The notes under the pieces were generated by a model, which did no database searches, was not told the DNA's origin, and saw only the letters and a list, made by a program, of their open reading frames with translations. The position numbers and the translations under genes were made by a program. Below, piece after piece: positions 1-8,933 of a DNA stretch of 64,000 nucleotides (its first letter is position 1; each line of letters opens with the position of its first letter). This DNA comes from a bacterium (GTDB taxonomy: Bacteria; UBA10199; DSSB01), in assembly GCA_035281585.1 (NCBI GenBank), contig DATEDP010000070.1:1-64000 (forward strand). Direction: 5' to 3'.

Positions 1-1381
1 CGTGGCGGACCGCGTAGCGCAGCTCGCATTCCAGCACCGGCTCGCATTGGCAGATCAAGTTGCCCATCGCCGGCCGCTCCCGGGCCTGCTCCAGGATGCG
101 AAGGGCTCGGGCGCCATGGCGATAGACCAGGCGATTGACCGCGAAGAGCGGCACTCCGAATTCCTTGGCCAAGGCCTCGGGATCGACGCTTCGCTCGCCG
201 CCGGGCAAGGGCACTTGATGGGTGCGGCAGGGCGAGATTCGCCCCAGCTTGTGGCAGACCGCATCCACGGCTTCTTGGGCCATCAGGCGGTAGCTCGCCA
301 GCTTGCCGCCGGCGATCGAAAGGAAACCGGGCAATTTATCGCGGAACTCATGATCGAAAATGGCGTGTTCCCGGCTGAGGTCGTCTTCATAAGCGTCGCG
401 ACGGTAGAGGGTGGGCCGCACTCCGGCCCAGGCATTGATGATCCGAGCCTGGCGAATGCGGGGAAAGACCTGTTCGATTCCATCCAAGAGATATTCGACC
501 TCGTCCTCGAGGATCGGAATCTCGTCGGGATCGCCGAAGTAATCGTCATCGGTGGTGCCGACCACGGTGGTGTTTTGGTAAGGCATCATGAAGATGCTGC
601 GGCCGTCGATGGCGGTGGCCATGATGGCGTAGTTGCTGATCCGCCGGTCGATGACCAGGTGAACGCCCTTGGCCGGGCGGAGCTTGATCTCCACGCCGGC
701 CATCTCGGCCAAGCGCGGAACCCAGGGCCCGGCGGCGTTGAACACGAGCTTGGCCCGCAGCTCCCGGCGCTCGCCGCTGATCGCGTCGCGAACCCGCGCG
801 CCGACCACCCTCCCTCCTTCCTTGAGAATTTCGGTCACCTCGGTGTGGTTGAAGGCCTCGCAGCCGTGCTCCGCCGCCGACAGAACGTTGGCCAGGCAAA
901 GCCGAAAGCTGTCGATGCCCCATTCGTCGAAGGTGACGGCGCCGATCAAGCCGTCGACCAGATCCGGCTCCAAGGAGTGCGCTTCTTCGGGGCTAAGCCG
1001 GGTGTGGGGCTTGCCGTTCTTCAAGGCGCTGTATTTGTCATAGGCCTCGAAATAGGCTTCGAGGGCTTCGAGGTAAATTTTGCGGGCGAACTCCGATTTC
1101 CCGGGCTTGCGCAGGACCGGAAAGAGAAAGGGGATCCGGAAAAGCAGGTGGGGCACGATCTTCTGGATGTAGCCGCTGTCGATCGAGGAGAGCCGGGTCG
1201 TCTTGACGTCGCTCAAGAGGTAGCGGGCGCCGCCGTGGATCATCTGGGAAGAGGCGCCGGTGGTGCCGGAGCCGAAATCGTTCTTCTCGATCAGCGCGGT
1301 CTTGAAGCCGCGCATCGCCGCGTCGCGGGCGATCCCGCAGCCGTTGACGCCGCCGCCGATGACGATGAGGTCGAAGTCCAC
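1..1381 (-). CDS. glpD: Glycerol-3-phosphate dehydrogenase, FAD-dependent (3' end outside window)
   Basis: Oxidises sn-glycerol 3-phosphate to dihydroxyacetone phosphate and passes electrons to the membrane quinone pool. The minus-strand frame is open from about 1381 to the left edge (460 codons visible). The N-terminus has the FAD-binding Rossmann motif (DFDLIVIGGGVNGCGIARDA), then SSQMIHGGARYL and a later GTTDDDYFGDP segment, as in GlpD/GlpA proteins. Near the edge, the CQCEPV segment fits the C-terminal DAO domain. The start is taken as GTG at 1381 because a GGAAG ribosome site lies about 8 nt upstream; the ATG just upstream is in another frame. It lies about 40 nt behind aspS on the same strand and is probably co-transcribed. 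The family is confident; the exact start is less so. The C-terminus is cut by the window edge, not by a mutation. Confidence 0.9.
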   Translation of the reverse strand, partial: MDFDLIVIGGGVNGCGIARDAAMRGFKTALIEKNDFGSGTTGASSQMIHGGARYLLSDVKTTRLSSIDSGYIQKIVPHLLFRIPFLFPVLRKPGKSEFARKIYLEALEAYFEAYDKYSALKNGKPHTRLSPEEAHSLEPDLVDGLIGAVTFDEWGIDSFRLCLANVLSAAEHGCEAFNHTEVTEILKEGGRVVGARVRDAISGERRELRAKLVFNAAGPWVPRLAEMAGVEIKLRPAKGVHLVIDRRISNYAIMATAIDGRSIFMMPYQNTTVVGTTDDDYFGDPDEIPILEDEVEYLLDGIEQVFPRIRQARIINAWAGVRPTLYRRDAYEDDLSREHAIFDHEFRDKLPGFLSIAGGKLASYRLMAQEAVDAVCHKLGRISPCRTHQVPLPGGERSVDPEALAKEFGVPLFAVNRLVYRHGARALRILEQARERPAMGNLICQCEPVLECELRYAVRH

Positions 1382-1420
1382 CGCGCGATTCTTCCATAAA
1401 TCGGCGCAAAGGTTGAGGAA

Positions 1421-3205
1421 TTATTTCTTGGCCTCGACCCGGATTCCCAGCTCCAGGAGCTGGGTCGCCGAAACGTGGCTCGGCGCCTCCGAGAGCGGGC
1501 AGGTCCCCTTCTGGGTCTTGGGGAAGGCGATGACGTCGCGGATCGAAGGCGCCCCGGTCATGATCATGATCAAGCGATCCAAGCCGAAGGCGATGCCGCC
1601 GTGGGGCGGAGCGCCGTATTCCAGGGCTTCGAGCAGGAAGCCGAATTTCTTCTTGGCCTCCTCGAGGTCGATCTTGAGGATGTCGAAGATCTGGGCCTGG
1701 CGTTTGGGATCGTGGATCCGGATCGAACCGCCGCCGATCTCATGGCCGTTCAACACCAAGTCGTAGGCCTGGGTCCGGGCCTTGTAGGGATCGGTCGCCA
1801 AGCTGTCCCAATCCTCGGCTCGGGGCGAGGTGAAGGGATGGTGGACCGCCGCCGGCCGGGCCTCCTTCTCGTCGTACTCGAACATCGGGAAATCGTAGAT
1901 CCAGACGAAGGCCAATTGCTTCTCGTCGATCAAGCCCAGCTTGGCGCCGAGGTGCTCGCGGAGGTTGCCCAGCGCGTCGTTGACCACCTTGGGCTTGTCG
2001 GCGACGAACATGACCAGGTCGCCGATCTGCATGTCGAGCTGCTTCCGGAGCGCTTCTTTCTCGGCTTCGCTGAAGAACTTCACGATCGGCGATTGCCATT
2101 CGGTCTCCAGGACCTTGATCCAGGCCAATCCCTTGGCACCGTAGATGCCGACGAATTTGGTCAGCTCGTCGATCTCGCTCCGCGACAGGTCGGCCTTGCC
2201 CTTGGCATTGATCGCCTTGATCATGCCGCCCTTGTTCACGGTGTCGGCGAAAACCTTAAAAGAGGTTCCCTTGAAGATCTCGCCGACGTCCTGCAGTTCC
2301 AAGCCGAAGCGCATATCCGGCGCATCGAGGCCGAAGCGGGCCATCGACTCGTCGTAGGAGAGCCGCGGAATCGGCATCGGCACGTCGACGCCCAGCCCTT
2401 CCTTCCACATCGCCTTCACCAAGCCTTCCATCGTTTGGATCACGTCCTCTTGGTTGACGTAGCTCATCTCGATGTCGATCTGGGTGAACTCGGGCTGGCG
2501 GTCGGCCCGGAGATCCTCGTCCCGGAAACAGCGGGCGATCTGGAAGTAGCGCTCCATCCCCGACATCATCAGCAATTGCTTGAAGAGCTGGGGCGACTGG
2601 GGCAGCGCGTAGAACTGGCCGTGGTGAATCCGCGAGGGCACCAAAAAGTCGCGGGCCCCCTCGGGCGTGCTCTTGGTCAGGAAGGGCGTCTCGATCTCGA
2701 GGAAGCCGTTGTCCGAAAGGTAATTGCGGGCCGCCATGGCGACCTTGTGCCGGAGTTGAAAATTGCGCTGCATCGGGGCCCGGCGCAAATCCAAGTAACG
2801 GTATTGGAGGCGAAGCTCCTCGCTGACCTCGACCTGATCTTCGATTTGGAAGGGCAGCGGCTTCGAAGGATTGAAAACTTCGAATTCCTCGGCCAAGACC
2901 TCGATCTCGCCGGTGTGGAGCTTGGGGTTGGCCATGCCTTCGGGCCGGCGAGCGACCTTGCCGCGAACGCCGAGGCAATACTCGGAGCGGAGATGATGGG
3001 CCAACTCGTGAACCTTGGAATTGGTCTCCGGATTGAAAACCACCTGGGTCACGCCGTTGCGATCGCGCAAATCGACGAAGAGGACGCCGCCGTGGTCGCG
3101 GCGCACCGCCACCCAGCCGAAGAGGACGACCTCCTGCCCGAGGTTGGCAGCGGTCAGAGCGTTGCAGTGATGGGTGCGCTTCAAATCGTGGATAAATCGC
3201 GACAT
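1421..3205 (-). CDS. aspS: Aspartyl-tRNA synthetase
   Basis: Class II aminoacyl-tRNA synthetase that charges tRNA-Asp in the cytoplasm. The 594 aa length is typical of bacterial AspS. The order is an N-terminal OB-fold anticodon-binding domain ([20 protein letters not shown]), the catalytic core with motif 2 ([20 protein letters not shown]), the bacterial GAD insertion in the middle (around [17 protein letters not shown]), and motif 3 ([12 protein letters not shown]) near the C-terminus. It is divergent from ilvC across about 166 bp and precedes glpD. Nothing is abnormal. Whether it is discriminating or also charges tRNA-Asn cannot be decided here because no gatCAB or asnS lies in the window. 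Confidence 0.97.
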   Translation of the reverse strand: MSRFIHDLKRTHHCNALTAANLGQEVVLFGWVAVRRDHGGVLFVDLRDRNGVTQVVFNPETNSKVHELAHHLRSEYCLGVRGKVARRPEGMANPKLHTGEIEVLAEEFEVFNPSKPLPFQIEDQVEVSEELRLQYRYLDLRRAPMQRNFQLRHKVAMAARNYLSDNGFLEIETPFLTKSTPEGARDFLVPSRIHHGQFYALPQSPQLFKQLLMMSGMERYFQIARCFRDEDLRADRQPEFTQIDIEMSYVNQEDVIQTMEGLVKAMWKEGLGVDVPMPIPRLSYDESMARFGLDAPDMRFGLELQDVGEIFKGTSFKVFADTVNKGGMIKAINAKGKADLSRSEIDELTKFVGIYGAKGLAWIKVLETEWQSPIVKFFSEAEKEALRKQLDMQIGDLVMFVADKPKVVNDALGNLREHLGAKLGLIDEKQLAFVWIYDFPMFEYDEKEARPAAVHHPFTSPRAEDWDSLATDPYKARTQAYDLVLNGHEIGGGSIRIHDPKRQAQIFDILKIDLEEAKKKFGFLLEALEYGAPPHGGIAFGLDRLIMIMTGAPSIRDVIAFPKTQKGTCPLSEAPSHVSATQLLELGIRVEAKK

Positions 3206-3258
3206 GTTGGGGATTTATGCCGCCCTCCGGGGCGGGTCAAGGGGAAAGGATTTGGCCG

Positions 3259-3283
3259 TTGACCCCTCCCGAAGCCCTGTGTT
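3259..3283 (+). promoter_or_regulatory. Possible sigma-70 promoter for ilvC
   Basis: A TTGACC box followed about 17 nt later by a weak TTACCG box lies in the aspS-ilvC divergent intergenic region. The -35 is good and the -10 poor, so the call is tentative. Confidence 0.25.
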
Positions 3284-3333
3284 ACCGCCTTTTCCTCATT
3301 TCGCCGCAAGGTCCGGCTTGGCCGGATCGTGCA

Positions 3334-3352
3334 GCAAATTCGCAGAATTTGC
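3334..3352. promoter_or_regulatory. Perfect inverted repeat upstream of ilvC
   Basis: GCAAATTC-GCA-GAATTTGC, two perfect 8-nt arms around a 3-nt centre, ends 19 nt before the ilvC start and just ahead of the TAGGAG ribosome site. It could be an operator or an RNA hairpin masking the start. No regulator gene is adjacent, so the role is unknown. Confidence 0.45.
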
Positions 3353-3371
3353 GATTGCAATAGGAGTATTT

Positions 3372-4388
3372 ATGGCCACGGTTTACTACGACAAAGACGC
3401 CAGCCTAGCCCCGCTGCAGGGCAAAAACATCGTGATCTTCGGTTTCGGCTCTCAGGGCCATGCCCATGCGGTCAATTTGAAGGACAGCGGCCTCAACGTC
3501 CGGGTTTCGCTCCGCGCCGGCAGCGCCGGCATCGAGAAGGCCAAGAACTACGGCCTCGAAGTCTTCACCGACAACAGCGAGGCCGCCAAGTGGGCCGACG
3601 TGGCCATGATCGTCGTGCCCGACGAGTCCCAGAAAGAGCTCTACGACAAGCACCTCAAGGACAACCTCAAGAAGGGCGCCGCCCTCTTCTTCGCCCACGG
3701 CTTCAACATCCATTTCAAGCGGATCGTCCCCCGCCCCGACCTCGACGTGATCCTGATCGCGCCCAAGGGCCCCGGCCACCTGGTCCGCGATCAATATAAA
3801 GAAGGCAAGGGCGTCCCCTGCCTCATCGCGGTCGAGCAGAACGCCACCGGCAAGGCCAAAGACATCGGCTTGGCCTACGCCATGGGCATCGGCGGCACCC
3901 GAGCCGGCGTCATCGAGACGACTTTCAAGGAAGAGTGCGAAACCGATCTCTTCGGCGAGCAGGTCGTGCTCTGCGGCGGTCTCACCGCCCTGATCCAGAA
4001 CGGCTTCGAGACCCTGATCAATGCCGGCTACCAGCCGGAGGTCGCCTATTTCGAATGCCTCCACGAGGTGAAGCTGATCGTCGACCTGATCTACGCCGGC
4101 GGCATCGCCAACATGCGCTATTCGATCTCCGACACCGCCGAGTACGGCGACCTGACCCGCGGCCCCCGCATCATCGACAGCAAGGCTCGCCACGAGATGG
4201 AGAAGATCCTGGGCGAGATCCAATCCGGCGCCTTCGCCAAGGAGTACATCGAGGAGAAGGAAAAGGGCGCGCCCAACATGAACGTCCTCCGCAAGAAGGG
4301 CGAGAACCACCCGATCGAGCAGGTCGGCGCCAAGCTTCGGGGCATGATGCCCTGGCTCGGCGGCGGCATCGACCGCAGCAAGCGCTAA
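3372..4388 (+). CDS. ilvC: Ketol-acid reductoisomerase (class I)
   Basis: Second step of valine and isoleucine synthesis: isomerises and reduces acetolactate or acetohydroxybutyrate. The product is 338 aa, the short class I form. The nucleotide site has [11 protein letters not shown] near residue 24. The C-terminal knotted domain has the metal-binding acidic cluster around [18 protein letters not shown] and the [18 protein letters not shown] helix. ATG 3372 is preferred over the longer upstream frame because TAGGAG lies 6 nt upstream and the protein then starts as family members do ([12 protein letters not shown]). In the cofactor-specificity loop, RAGSAG replaces the usual RxGSxS pattern, so the second phosphate-binding serine is missing. 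No other ilv genes are adjacent. The last bases overlap the convergent small gene by 4 nt. Confidence 0.97.
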   Translation: MATVYYDKDASLAPLQGKNIVIFGFGSQGHAHAVNLKDSGLNVRVSLRAGSAGIEKAKNYGLEVFTDNSEAAKWADVAMIVVPDESQKELYDKHLKDNLKKGAALFFAHGFNIHFKRIVPRPDLDVILIAPKGPGHLVRDQYKEGKGVPCLIAVEQNATGKAKDIGLAYAMGIGGTRAGVIETTFKEECETDLFGEQVVLCGGLTALIQNGFETLINAGYQPEVAYFECLHEVKLIVDLIYAGGIANMRYSISDTAEYGDLTRGPRIIDSKARHEMEKILGEIQSGAFAKEYIEEKEKGAPNMNVLRKKGENHPIEQVGAKLRGMMPWLGGGIDRSKR

Positions 4389-4771
4389 TCTTCATCGGAA
4401 TAAAATCCAGCGATCGACTTCACCAAGGATGCGATCGGCACGCTCCAAACTCCGCCTTGGTTTTCACGCCAGGCTTCGTAACCCTTGTTGTAGGCCACCG
4501 GGGCGAAGGCGGCTTTGTCTTCGGCGATCAAGGCTTGCTCGAAGCTCACCAGCGAAACCGGAAAATGCATGATCTCGGTCACGACCCCATCGGGATGGCG
4601 CGGGGCCGGAAGTCGGAGCCCTTCGACCGAAATATGGATGATCCAGCCGCAGGCCCCGTCCTTTTCGGCGCCCAAGACCACCAAACGGGAATCCTCCTGC
4701 CCCGGCGGAGCCTTGTATTTCCAGCGTTCGCCGGAGCGGTAAACCGGATGGGACGGAATCTGGGAAGACAT
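4385..4771 (-). CDS. Conserved-looking hypothetical protein, 128 aa
   Basis: Not recognised. The product would be a soluble 128 aa protein with no signal peptide or membrane segment. It opens with a basic, aromatic stretch ([17 protein letters not shown]), then a beta-rich middle ([20 protein letters not shown]) and a tryptophan-containing C-terminal helix region ([12 protein letters not shown]). The pattern suggests a small alpha+beta protein, but no family is assigned. The start near 4771 is chosen over the longer GTG frame because AAAGGA lies about 8 nt upstream, while the longer version would run through a dispersed repeat. Its stop overlaps the ilvC stop by 4 nt in convergent orientation. 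Confidence 0.7.
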   Translation of the reverse strand: MSSQIPSHPVYRSGERWKYKAPPGQEDSRLVVLGAEKDGACGWIIHISVEGLRLPAPRHPDGVVTEIMHFPVSLVSFEQALIAEDKAAFAPVAYNKGYEAWRENQGGVWSVPIASLVKSIAGFYSDED

Positions 4772-4844
4772 GGGAAATCCTTTCGTCGGAATTTCCCTTC
4801 CTGAAAAGCAAAGTCCTTGCCAATCCCAATAGCCTTGTCCCTGT

Positions 4845-4924
4845 AATCCTGAGGCCACGAAGGGGCCGAAGGATCCTTACCACCCAAGGCAGTCGCAGAT
4901 CCTTCGCTAGCGCTCAGGATGACA
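4845..4924. repeat. Dispersed inverted repeat, CATCCTGAGC family
   Basis: Imperfect inverted repeat. The left arm contains CCTGAGG...CGAAGGATCC and the right arm GGATCCTTCG-like sequence ending CTCAGGATGACAG. It resembles the repeat at 34899-35061, including the GTCGCAGATCCTTCG core. It fills most of the gap between the 128 aa gene and the MEMO-family gene and has no coding content. Such palindromic elements are common in environmental bacterial genomes. Confidence 0.6.
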
Positions 4925-4945
4925 GTTGAATAGAATATCCACACC

Positions 4946-5749
4946 ATGATGCGCGAACCCGCCGTTGCTGGGACCTTCTACCCGGCCAATCCCTCGCGAT
5001 TGCGCCAAGAGGTCGAGCATTACCTCCAGCCTGCGGCCGCCAAGACGGAGGCTATCGGCGTCGTTTCACCCCACGCCGGCTACATGTACTCGGGCCAGGT
5101 CGCCGGCGCGGTCCTCTCGCGGATCGAGATCCCGGACAAGCTGATCGTCCTCTGCCCCAATCACACCGGCCATGGAGCTTACGCCGCCATCAACCAATAC
5201 GGCTCCTGGCTGACACCGCTCGGTGAGGCGCCGATCGACGCCCATCTCGCCCGCCGGCTGGTCGAGCTAGTTCCCTGGCTGGAAGAGGACTCAGCCGCCC
5301 ACCGCCGGGAGCACGCGCTGGAGGTGCAGCTTCCCTTTCTCCAAGTCGCCCATCCCGGCTTCAGCTTCGTGCCGCTCTGTCTTTCCCATTTCCGCCTCGG
5401 CGAATGCTTGAGCTTGGGCGAGGGGCTGGCCCAGGCGATCGGCGAGAGCGAGGAGAAGATCTTGATCGTGGCCTCCAGCGACATGAACCACTATGAGTCC
5501 CAGGAGCGGACCCTGCTCAAGGACCAACAGGCCATCGACGCCGTCCTTTCGCTCGACCCGGAGCGGCTCTACCGGACCGTCCACGAGGAGCGTATTTCGA
5601 TGTGCGGGATCATCCCCGCCACTTGCATGCTGGCCGCGGCCAAGAAGCTGGGGGCCACCCGGGCCGAATTGGTCAAACACGCCACCAGCGGCGACGTGAC
5701 CGGCGATTACTCCGGCGTCGTCGGCTATGCCGGCATCGTCGTGAGCTAG
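4946..5749 (+). CDS. MEMO-family protein (AmmeMemoRadiSam system protein B type)
   Basis: 267 aa MEMO1-like protein, related to extradiol dioxygenases. In bacteria it usually occurs with an AMMECR1 protein and a radical SAM enzyme; its biochemical role is unsettled. Visible signatures are REPAVAGTFYPANP at the N-terminus, VSPHAGYMYSGQVAGAVL near residue 40, CPNHTG near residue 72, and SSDMNHYE near residue 178, which supply the conserved His and Asp residues. Two consecutive ATG codons open the frame; either could be used. The radical SAM and AMMECR1 partners are not in this window. It lies 47 nt ahead of gltX on the same strand. Confidence 0.9.
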   Translation: MMREPAVAGTFYPANPSRLRQEVEHYLQPAAAKTEAIGVVSPHAGYMYSGQVAGAVLSRIEIPDKLIVLCPNHTGHGAYAAINQYGSWLTPLGEAPIDAHLARRLVELVPWLEEDSAAHRREHALEVQLPFLQVAHPGFSFVPLCLSHFRLGECLSLGEGLAQAIGESEEKILIVASSDMNHYESQERTLLKDQQAIDAVLSLDPERLYRTVHEERISMCGIIPATCMLAAAKKLGATRAELVKHATSGDVTGDYSGVVGYAGIVVS

Positions 5750-5796
5750 CCAATTTCACCTTGCCGGGGCCGGGAGCCCTAAGTTAGTCCCATCCG

Positions 5797-7188
5797 ATGA
5801 ACCGTTACCGCTTCGCCCCCTCGCCCACCGGCCACCTCCACATCGGCGGCGCCCGGACCGCGCTTTACAATTACTTGATGGCCAAGAAGACCGGCGGGAA
5901 ATTCATTCTCCGGATCGAGGACACCGACGTCGAACGGAGCACCGAGGAGTACATCCAATCGATCTTGCAGGCGATGGATTGGCTGGGCCTGAGTTACGAC
6001 GAGGGGCCCTATTTCCAGATGCAGCGCAGCGACATCCACCAAGCTCACCTCAAGCGGCTGCTCGACGAGGGCAAGGCCTACCGCTGCTTCTGCCCGCCGG
6101 AGCTGATCGAGGAGAAGCGCCAGGCCGCGATGAAGGAAGGCCGCAAGCCCAAGTACGACGGAACTTGCCGGCCGATTCCGCCCGAGGTCGCGGCCCAGGA
6201 TGGCCGGCCCCACTGCATCCGCTTCCGCTCCGAGGACGAGGGCAAGACCGTGGTCGAGGATCTGATCAAGGGCCGGGTCGAATTCGAGAACTCCGAGCTC
6301 GACGACCTGATCATCGCCCGGACCGACGGCACCCCGACTTATAACTTCGTCGTGGTCGTCGACGACGTGACGATGGAGATCACCCATGTCTTCCGGGGCG
6401 ACGACCACCTCAACAACACGCCGCGCCAGATCCAGCTCTACCGGGCCTTCAACTATCCGACGCCGGCCTTCGCCCATGTCCCGATGATCCTGGGCGCCGA
6501 CAAGACCCGCCTCAGCAAGCGCCATGGCGCCACCAGCGTCCTGGCCTACCAGGAACAGGGCTATTTGCCCGAAGCGATGCTCAACTACCTGGTCCGGCTG
6601 GGCTGGGCCCACGGCGACGAAGAGGTCTTTTCCTTGGAGCGGCTGGTCGAGATCTTCGACATCGCCGCGGTCGGCAAATCGGCGGCGGTCTTCAACCCCG
6701 AAAAGCTAATTTGGCTCAACGGCCTGTGGATCCGGGCCTATGCGCCGGAGAAGCTCCTGGCGGCGACCCGGCCCTTTTTGGAAAAGCGCGGCTTGAAGAT
6801 CGAGGATGAAAAGTATGCCGCCAAAGCCCTGGCCTCTTGCCAGGAGAAGGTGAAGACCTTGGTCGAGCTGGCCGAGATGGCCGATTTTTATTTCCGGGAG
6901 AAGATCGAGATCGTGGAAGAGGCTCGCAAGAAAGGGCTCGACGAGGCCGGCAAACAGATCCTCGATCAGCTGAAGTCGGTCTTGACGGCGCTGGAGGATT
7001 ACAGCCACGACTCGGTGGCGGCGGCCCTCAATCAATTCGCCGAGAAGAATTCGCTCAAGCTCGGCAAGGTCGCTCAACCGCTGCGCTCGGCTCTCACCGG
7101 ATCGACGATCAGCCCGGGAATCTTCGACGTGGTGGCGGTGTTGGGGAGGGAGAGGGCTTTGGCTAGGATTGAAAATGCCCTCTCGTAG
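5797..7188 (+). CDS. gltX: Glutamyl-tRNA synthetase
   Basis: Class I aminoacyl-tRNA synthetase charging tRNA-Glu. The 463 aa length is standard. The HIGH-type signature is APSPTGHLHIGGARTALYN at the N-terminus, the KMSKS-type loop is DKTRLSKRHGA near residue 235, and the C-terminal helical anticodon-binding domain follows. A cysteine-containing segment (YRCFCPPELIEEKR) sits in the acceptor-binding insertion. The TAG stop (7186-7188) lies inside the first bases of a dispersed repeat (GTAGGGGC), so the natural 3' end of the gene has probably been replaced or trimmed by repeat insertion. Confidence 0.97.
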   Translation: MNRYRFAPSPTGHLHIGGARTALYNYLMAKKTGGKFILRIEDTDVERSTEEYIQSILQAMDWLGLSYDEGPYFQMQRSDIHQAHLKRLLDEGKAYRCFCPPELIEEKRQAAMKEGRKPKYDGTCRPIPPEVAAQDGRPHCIRFRSEDEGKTVVEDLIKGRVEFENSELDDLIIARTDGTPTYNFVVVVDDVTMEITHVFRGDDHLNNTPRQIQLYRAFNYPTPAFAHVPMILGADKTRLSKRHGATSVLAYQEQGYLPEAMLNYLVRLGWAHGDEEVFSLERLVEIFDIAAVGKSAAVFNPEKLIWLNGLWIRAYAPEKLLAATRPFLEKRGLKIEDEKYAAKALASCQEKVKTLVELAEMADFYFREKIEIVEEARKKGLDEAGKQILDQLKSVLTALEDYSHDSVAAALNQFAEKNSLKLGKVAQPLRSALTGSTISPGIFDVVAVLGRERALARIENALS

Positions 7189-7260
7189 GGGCGACCCTTG
7201 CGGTCGCCCAGTCTACCCAACAACGTACGTAGCGCGGGCGGGCGCGAGGCCCGCCCCTAC
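7185..7260. repeat. Dispersed inverted repeat, GTAGGGGCGACC family
   Basis: A 76-bp element beginning GTAGGGGCGACCCTTGCGGT and ending GGCCCGCCCCTAC. It matches 16055-16131 closely. It exactly fills the gap between the convergent gltX and winged-helix genes, and each of its ends contributes to a TAG stop codon for the gene running into it. It is partly self-complementary, so it could act as a bidirectional terminator; that is inference. Confidence 0.8.
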
Positions 7261-7739
7261 TAAATCGGCAGCTCGTTGACCGGCTGCTTGCCGAAGAGCT
7301 GGAGGATCTCGCTGGCCAGCTCGGAGTAGATCCGGCGGTATTTCTCGTCGGCCTCGGCCACTTGGGCGGCGGTGGCGGCGGGATCGATCGCCTGGCAGAG
7401 CTCGGCGAAGCGGCTGAGCAGCGGGAGCAACTCGATCACCTTCAATTCATGCAGCTCCTTTTGCAAGGTGTAAGCCGGCAGATCCCGCTTGAATTCGCGG
7501 ACGACGCCGGTTTCCTTCAAATACTCGAGGATGCCTTCGGAGACCTTGACGTCGACGCCGAGATAAGCGGCCAGCTCGAGGGCGGTCACCGGCGTCGTCA
7601 CCAGGTTGTGCTGGAAGTGGAGGTAGAAGAGAGTCAGGAAAGGCAAATGGGCCAGGCGCTTCAAGCCGACATCGGCCAGAACCTTTTTGGCCAGCTCTTC
7701 TTGGAAATTCGGTAGGGGGGTCACTTCCGGGTTGTCCAT
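7260..7739 (-). CDS. Winged-helix-domain hypothetical protein
   Basis: 159 aa soluble protein with no signal peptide. Residues about 45-95 look like a winged helix: a helix-turn-helix stretch (TALELAAYLGVDVKVSEGIL) followed by a wing-like segment (VREFKRDLPAYTLQK). This resembles the winged helix of Rrf2-type regulators and of the C-terminal part of some YihY-type proteins. No Fe-S cysteine triad is present. The C-terminal third is helical and acidic. ATG 7739 (MDNPEV) is preferred over the upstream frame opening MLIEVF. It may be a transcriptional regulator, but no target is evident. The stop codon overlaps the edge of the dispersed repeat. Confidence 0.7.
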   Translation of the reverse strand: MDNPEVTPLPNFQEELAKKVLADVGLKRLAHLPFLTLFYLHFQHNLVTTPVTALELAAYLGVDVKVSEGILEYLKETGVVREFKRDLPAYTLQKELHELKVIELLPLLSRFAELCQAIDPAATAAQVAEADEKYRRIYSELASEILQLFGKQPVNELPI

Positions 7740-7892
7740 AAACACCTCGATCAACACAGTTAAGCCGGAGCCCAGCTAAGTCAAGATGGCGGCGGCTTCT
7801 ATTGGCAATATCGGCTGACGGTCCCGGCCAAGGTGCGTCAAGGGACGAAAATCCCTTGTCGGCAGGCTTTTTCGGACGTTAGGATCGAAAAT

Positions 7893-8933
7893 ATGAGCGA
7901 AATCAATCTAGTCAACGTCAATGTGGCCGGCTACAGCCTGCTGCCGACGCCCAAGCAAGTTCAAGCCCAGCTCCCGGTTTCGGAAAAATCGCGCCAAGTG
8001 GTGGCTCAAGGCCGGGAAATCATCCGAAATATCCTCGACGGCAAGGACTCCCGCCTGTTCGTCGTGATCGGCCCCTGCTCGATCCACGACACCCAGGCCG
8101 CCCTGGAATACGCCGAAAAGCTGAAAAAGCTGTCCGAGGAGGTCCAGGATAAATTCCTCCTGGTCATGCGGGTTTACTTCGAAAAACCCCGCACCACCGT
8201 CGGCTGGAAAGGCCTGATCAACGACCCCTTCATGGACGACTCCTTTCACATCGAGGAGGGGATCAAGATCGCCCGCAAGCTCCTGGTCCAGCTCACCGAG
8301 ATGGGCCTGCCCACGGCCACCGAGGCCCTGGACCCCATCGTGCCCCAGTACCTCTCGGAGCTGATCTCTTGGTCAGCCATCGGCGCCCGAACCACCGAGT
8401 CTCAAACTCACCGCGAGATGGCCAGCGGCCTCTCCATGCCGGTGGGCTTCAAGAACGGCACCGACGGCAATATCCAAGTCGCGATCAACGCCATGAAATC
8501 GGCGCTGGCGCCCCACTCTTTCCTGGGCATCGACCCGGAGGGCCGGATCTCGGTCTTTCAGACCAAGGGCAACGGCTACAGCCACATCGTGTTGCGGGGC
8601 GGCGACAGCCAGCCCAATTTCGATGCCGCCAGCATCGCCCGTTGCAAGCAGGAGTTGGAAAAGGCCGGGCTTCGAGCCTCGATCATGGTCGATTGCAGCC
8701 ATGGCAACTCCAACAAGGATCACCGCCGCCAGCCCGGCGTCTTCGCCGAGGTCCTGTCCCAGGTGAAGGCCGGCAACCGTTCCATCGTCGGGATGATGGT
8801 CGAGAGCAATTTGTCCGAGGGCAACCAGAGCATTCCCAAGGATTTAAGCCAGCTCAAGTACGGAGTCTCGGTGACCGACAAGTGCATCGATTGGGCGACC
8901 ACCGAAAAGATGATCCGGGATGGATACGCCTAA
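7893..8933 (+). CDS. 3-deoxy-7-phosphoheptulonate synthase, class I (AroG/F/H type)
   Basis: Condenses phosphoenolpyruvate and erythrose 4-phosphate, the first step of the shikimate pathway. 346 aa matches the class I-alpha family. Signatures include FVVIGPCSIHD near residue 50, MRVYFEKPRTTVGWKGLIND near residue 82, SWSAIGARTTESQTHREMAS near 165, GFKNGTDG near 187 and VDCSHGNSNKDH near 268; these carry the PEP- and metal-binding residues. ATG 7893 (MSEINL) is chosen over the longer frame because the protein then aligns with family N-termini and AGGA lies about 10 nt upstream. The 3' end overlaps tlyA by 14 nt, indicating co-translation. Which aromatic amino acid inhibits it cannot be read here. 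Confidence 0.95.
   Translation: MSEINLVNVNVAGYSLLPTPKQVQAQLPVSEKSRQVVAQGREIIRNILDGKDSRLFVVIGPCSIHDTQAALEYAEKLKKLSEEVQDKFLLVMRVYFEKPRTTVGWKGLINDPFMDDSFHIEEGIKIARKLLVQLTEMGLPTATEALDPIVPQYLSELISWSAIGARTTESQTHREMASGLSMPVGFKNGTDGNIQVAINAMKSALAPHSFLGIDPEGRISVFQTKGNGYSHIVLRGGDSQPNFDAASIARCKQELEKAGLRASIMVDCSHGNSNKDHRRQPGVFAEVLSQVKAGNRSIVGMMVESNLSEGNQSIPKDLSQLKYGVSVTDKCIDWATTEKMIRDGYA

Noticed and set aside
2..1399. A 465-codon plus-strand frame opposite glpD
   Set aside because: The minus strand encodes a clear glycerol-3-phosphate dehydrogenase; the plus frame has no recognisable sequence pattern.
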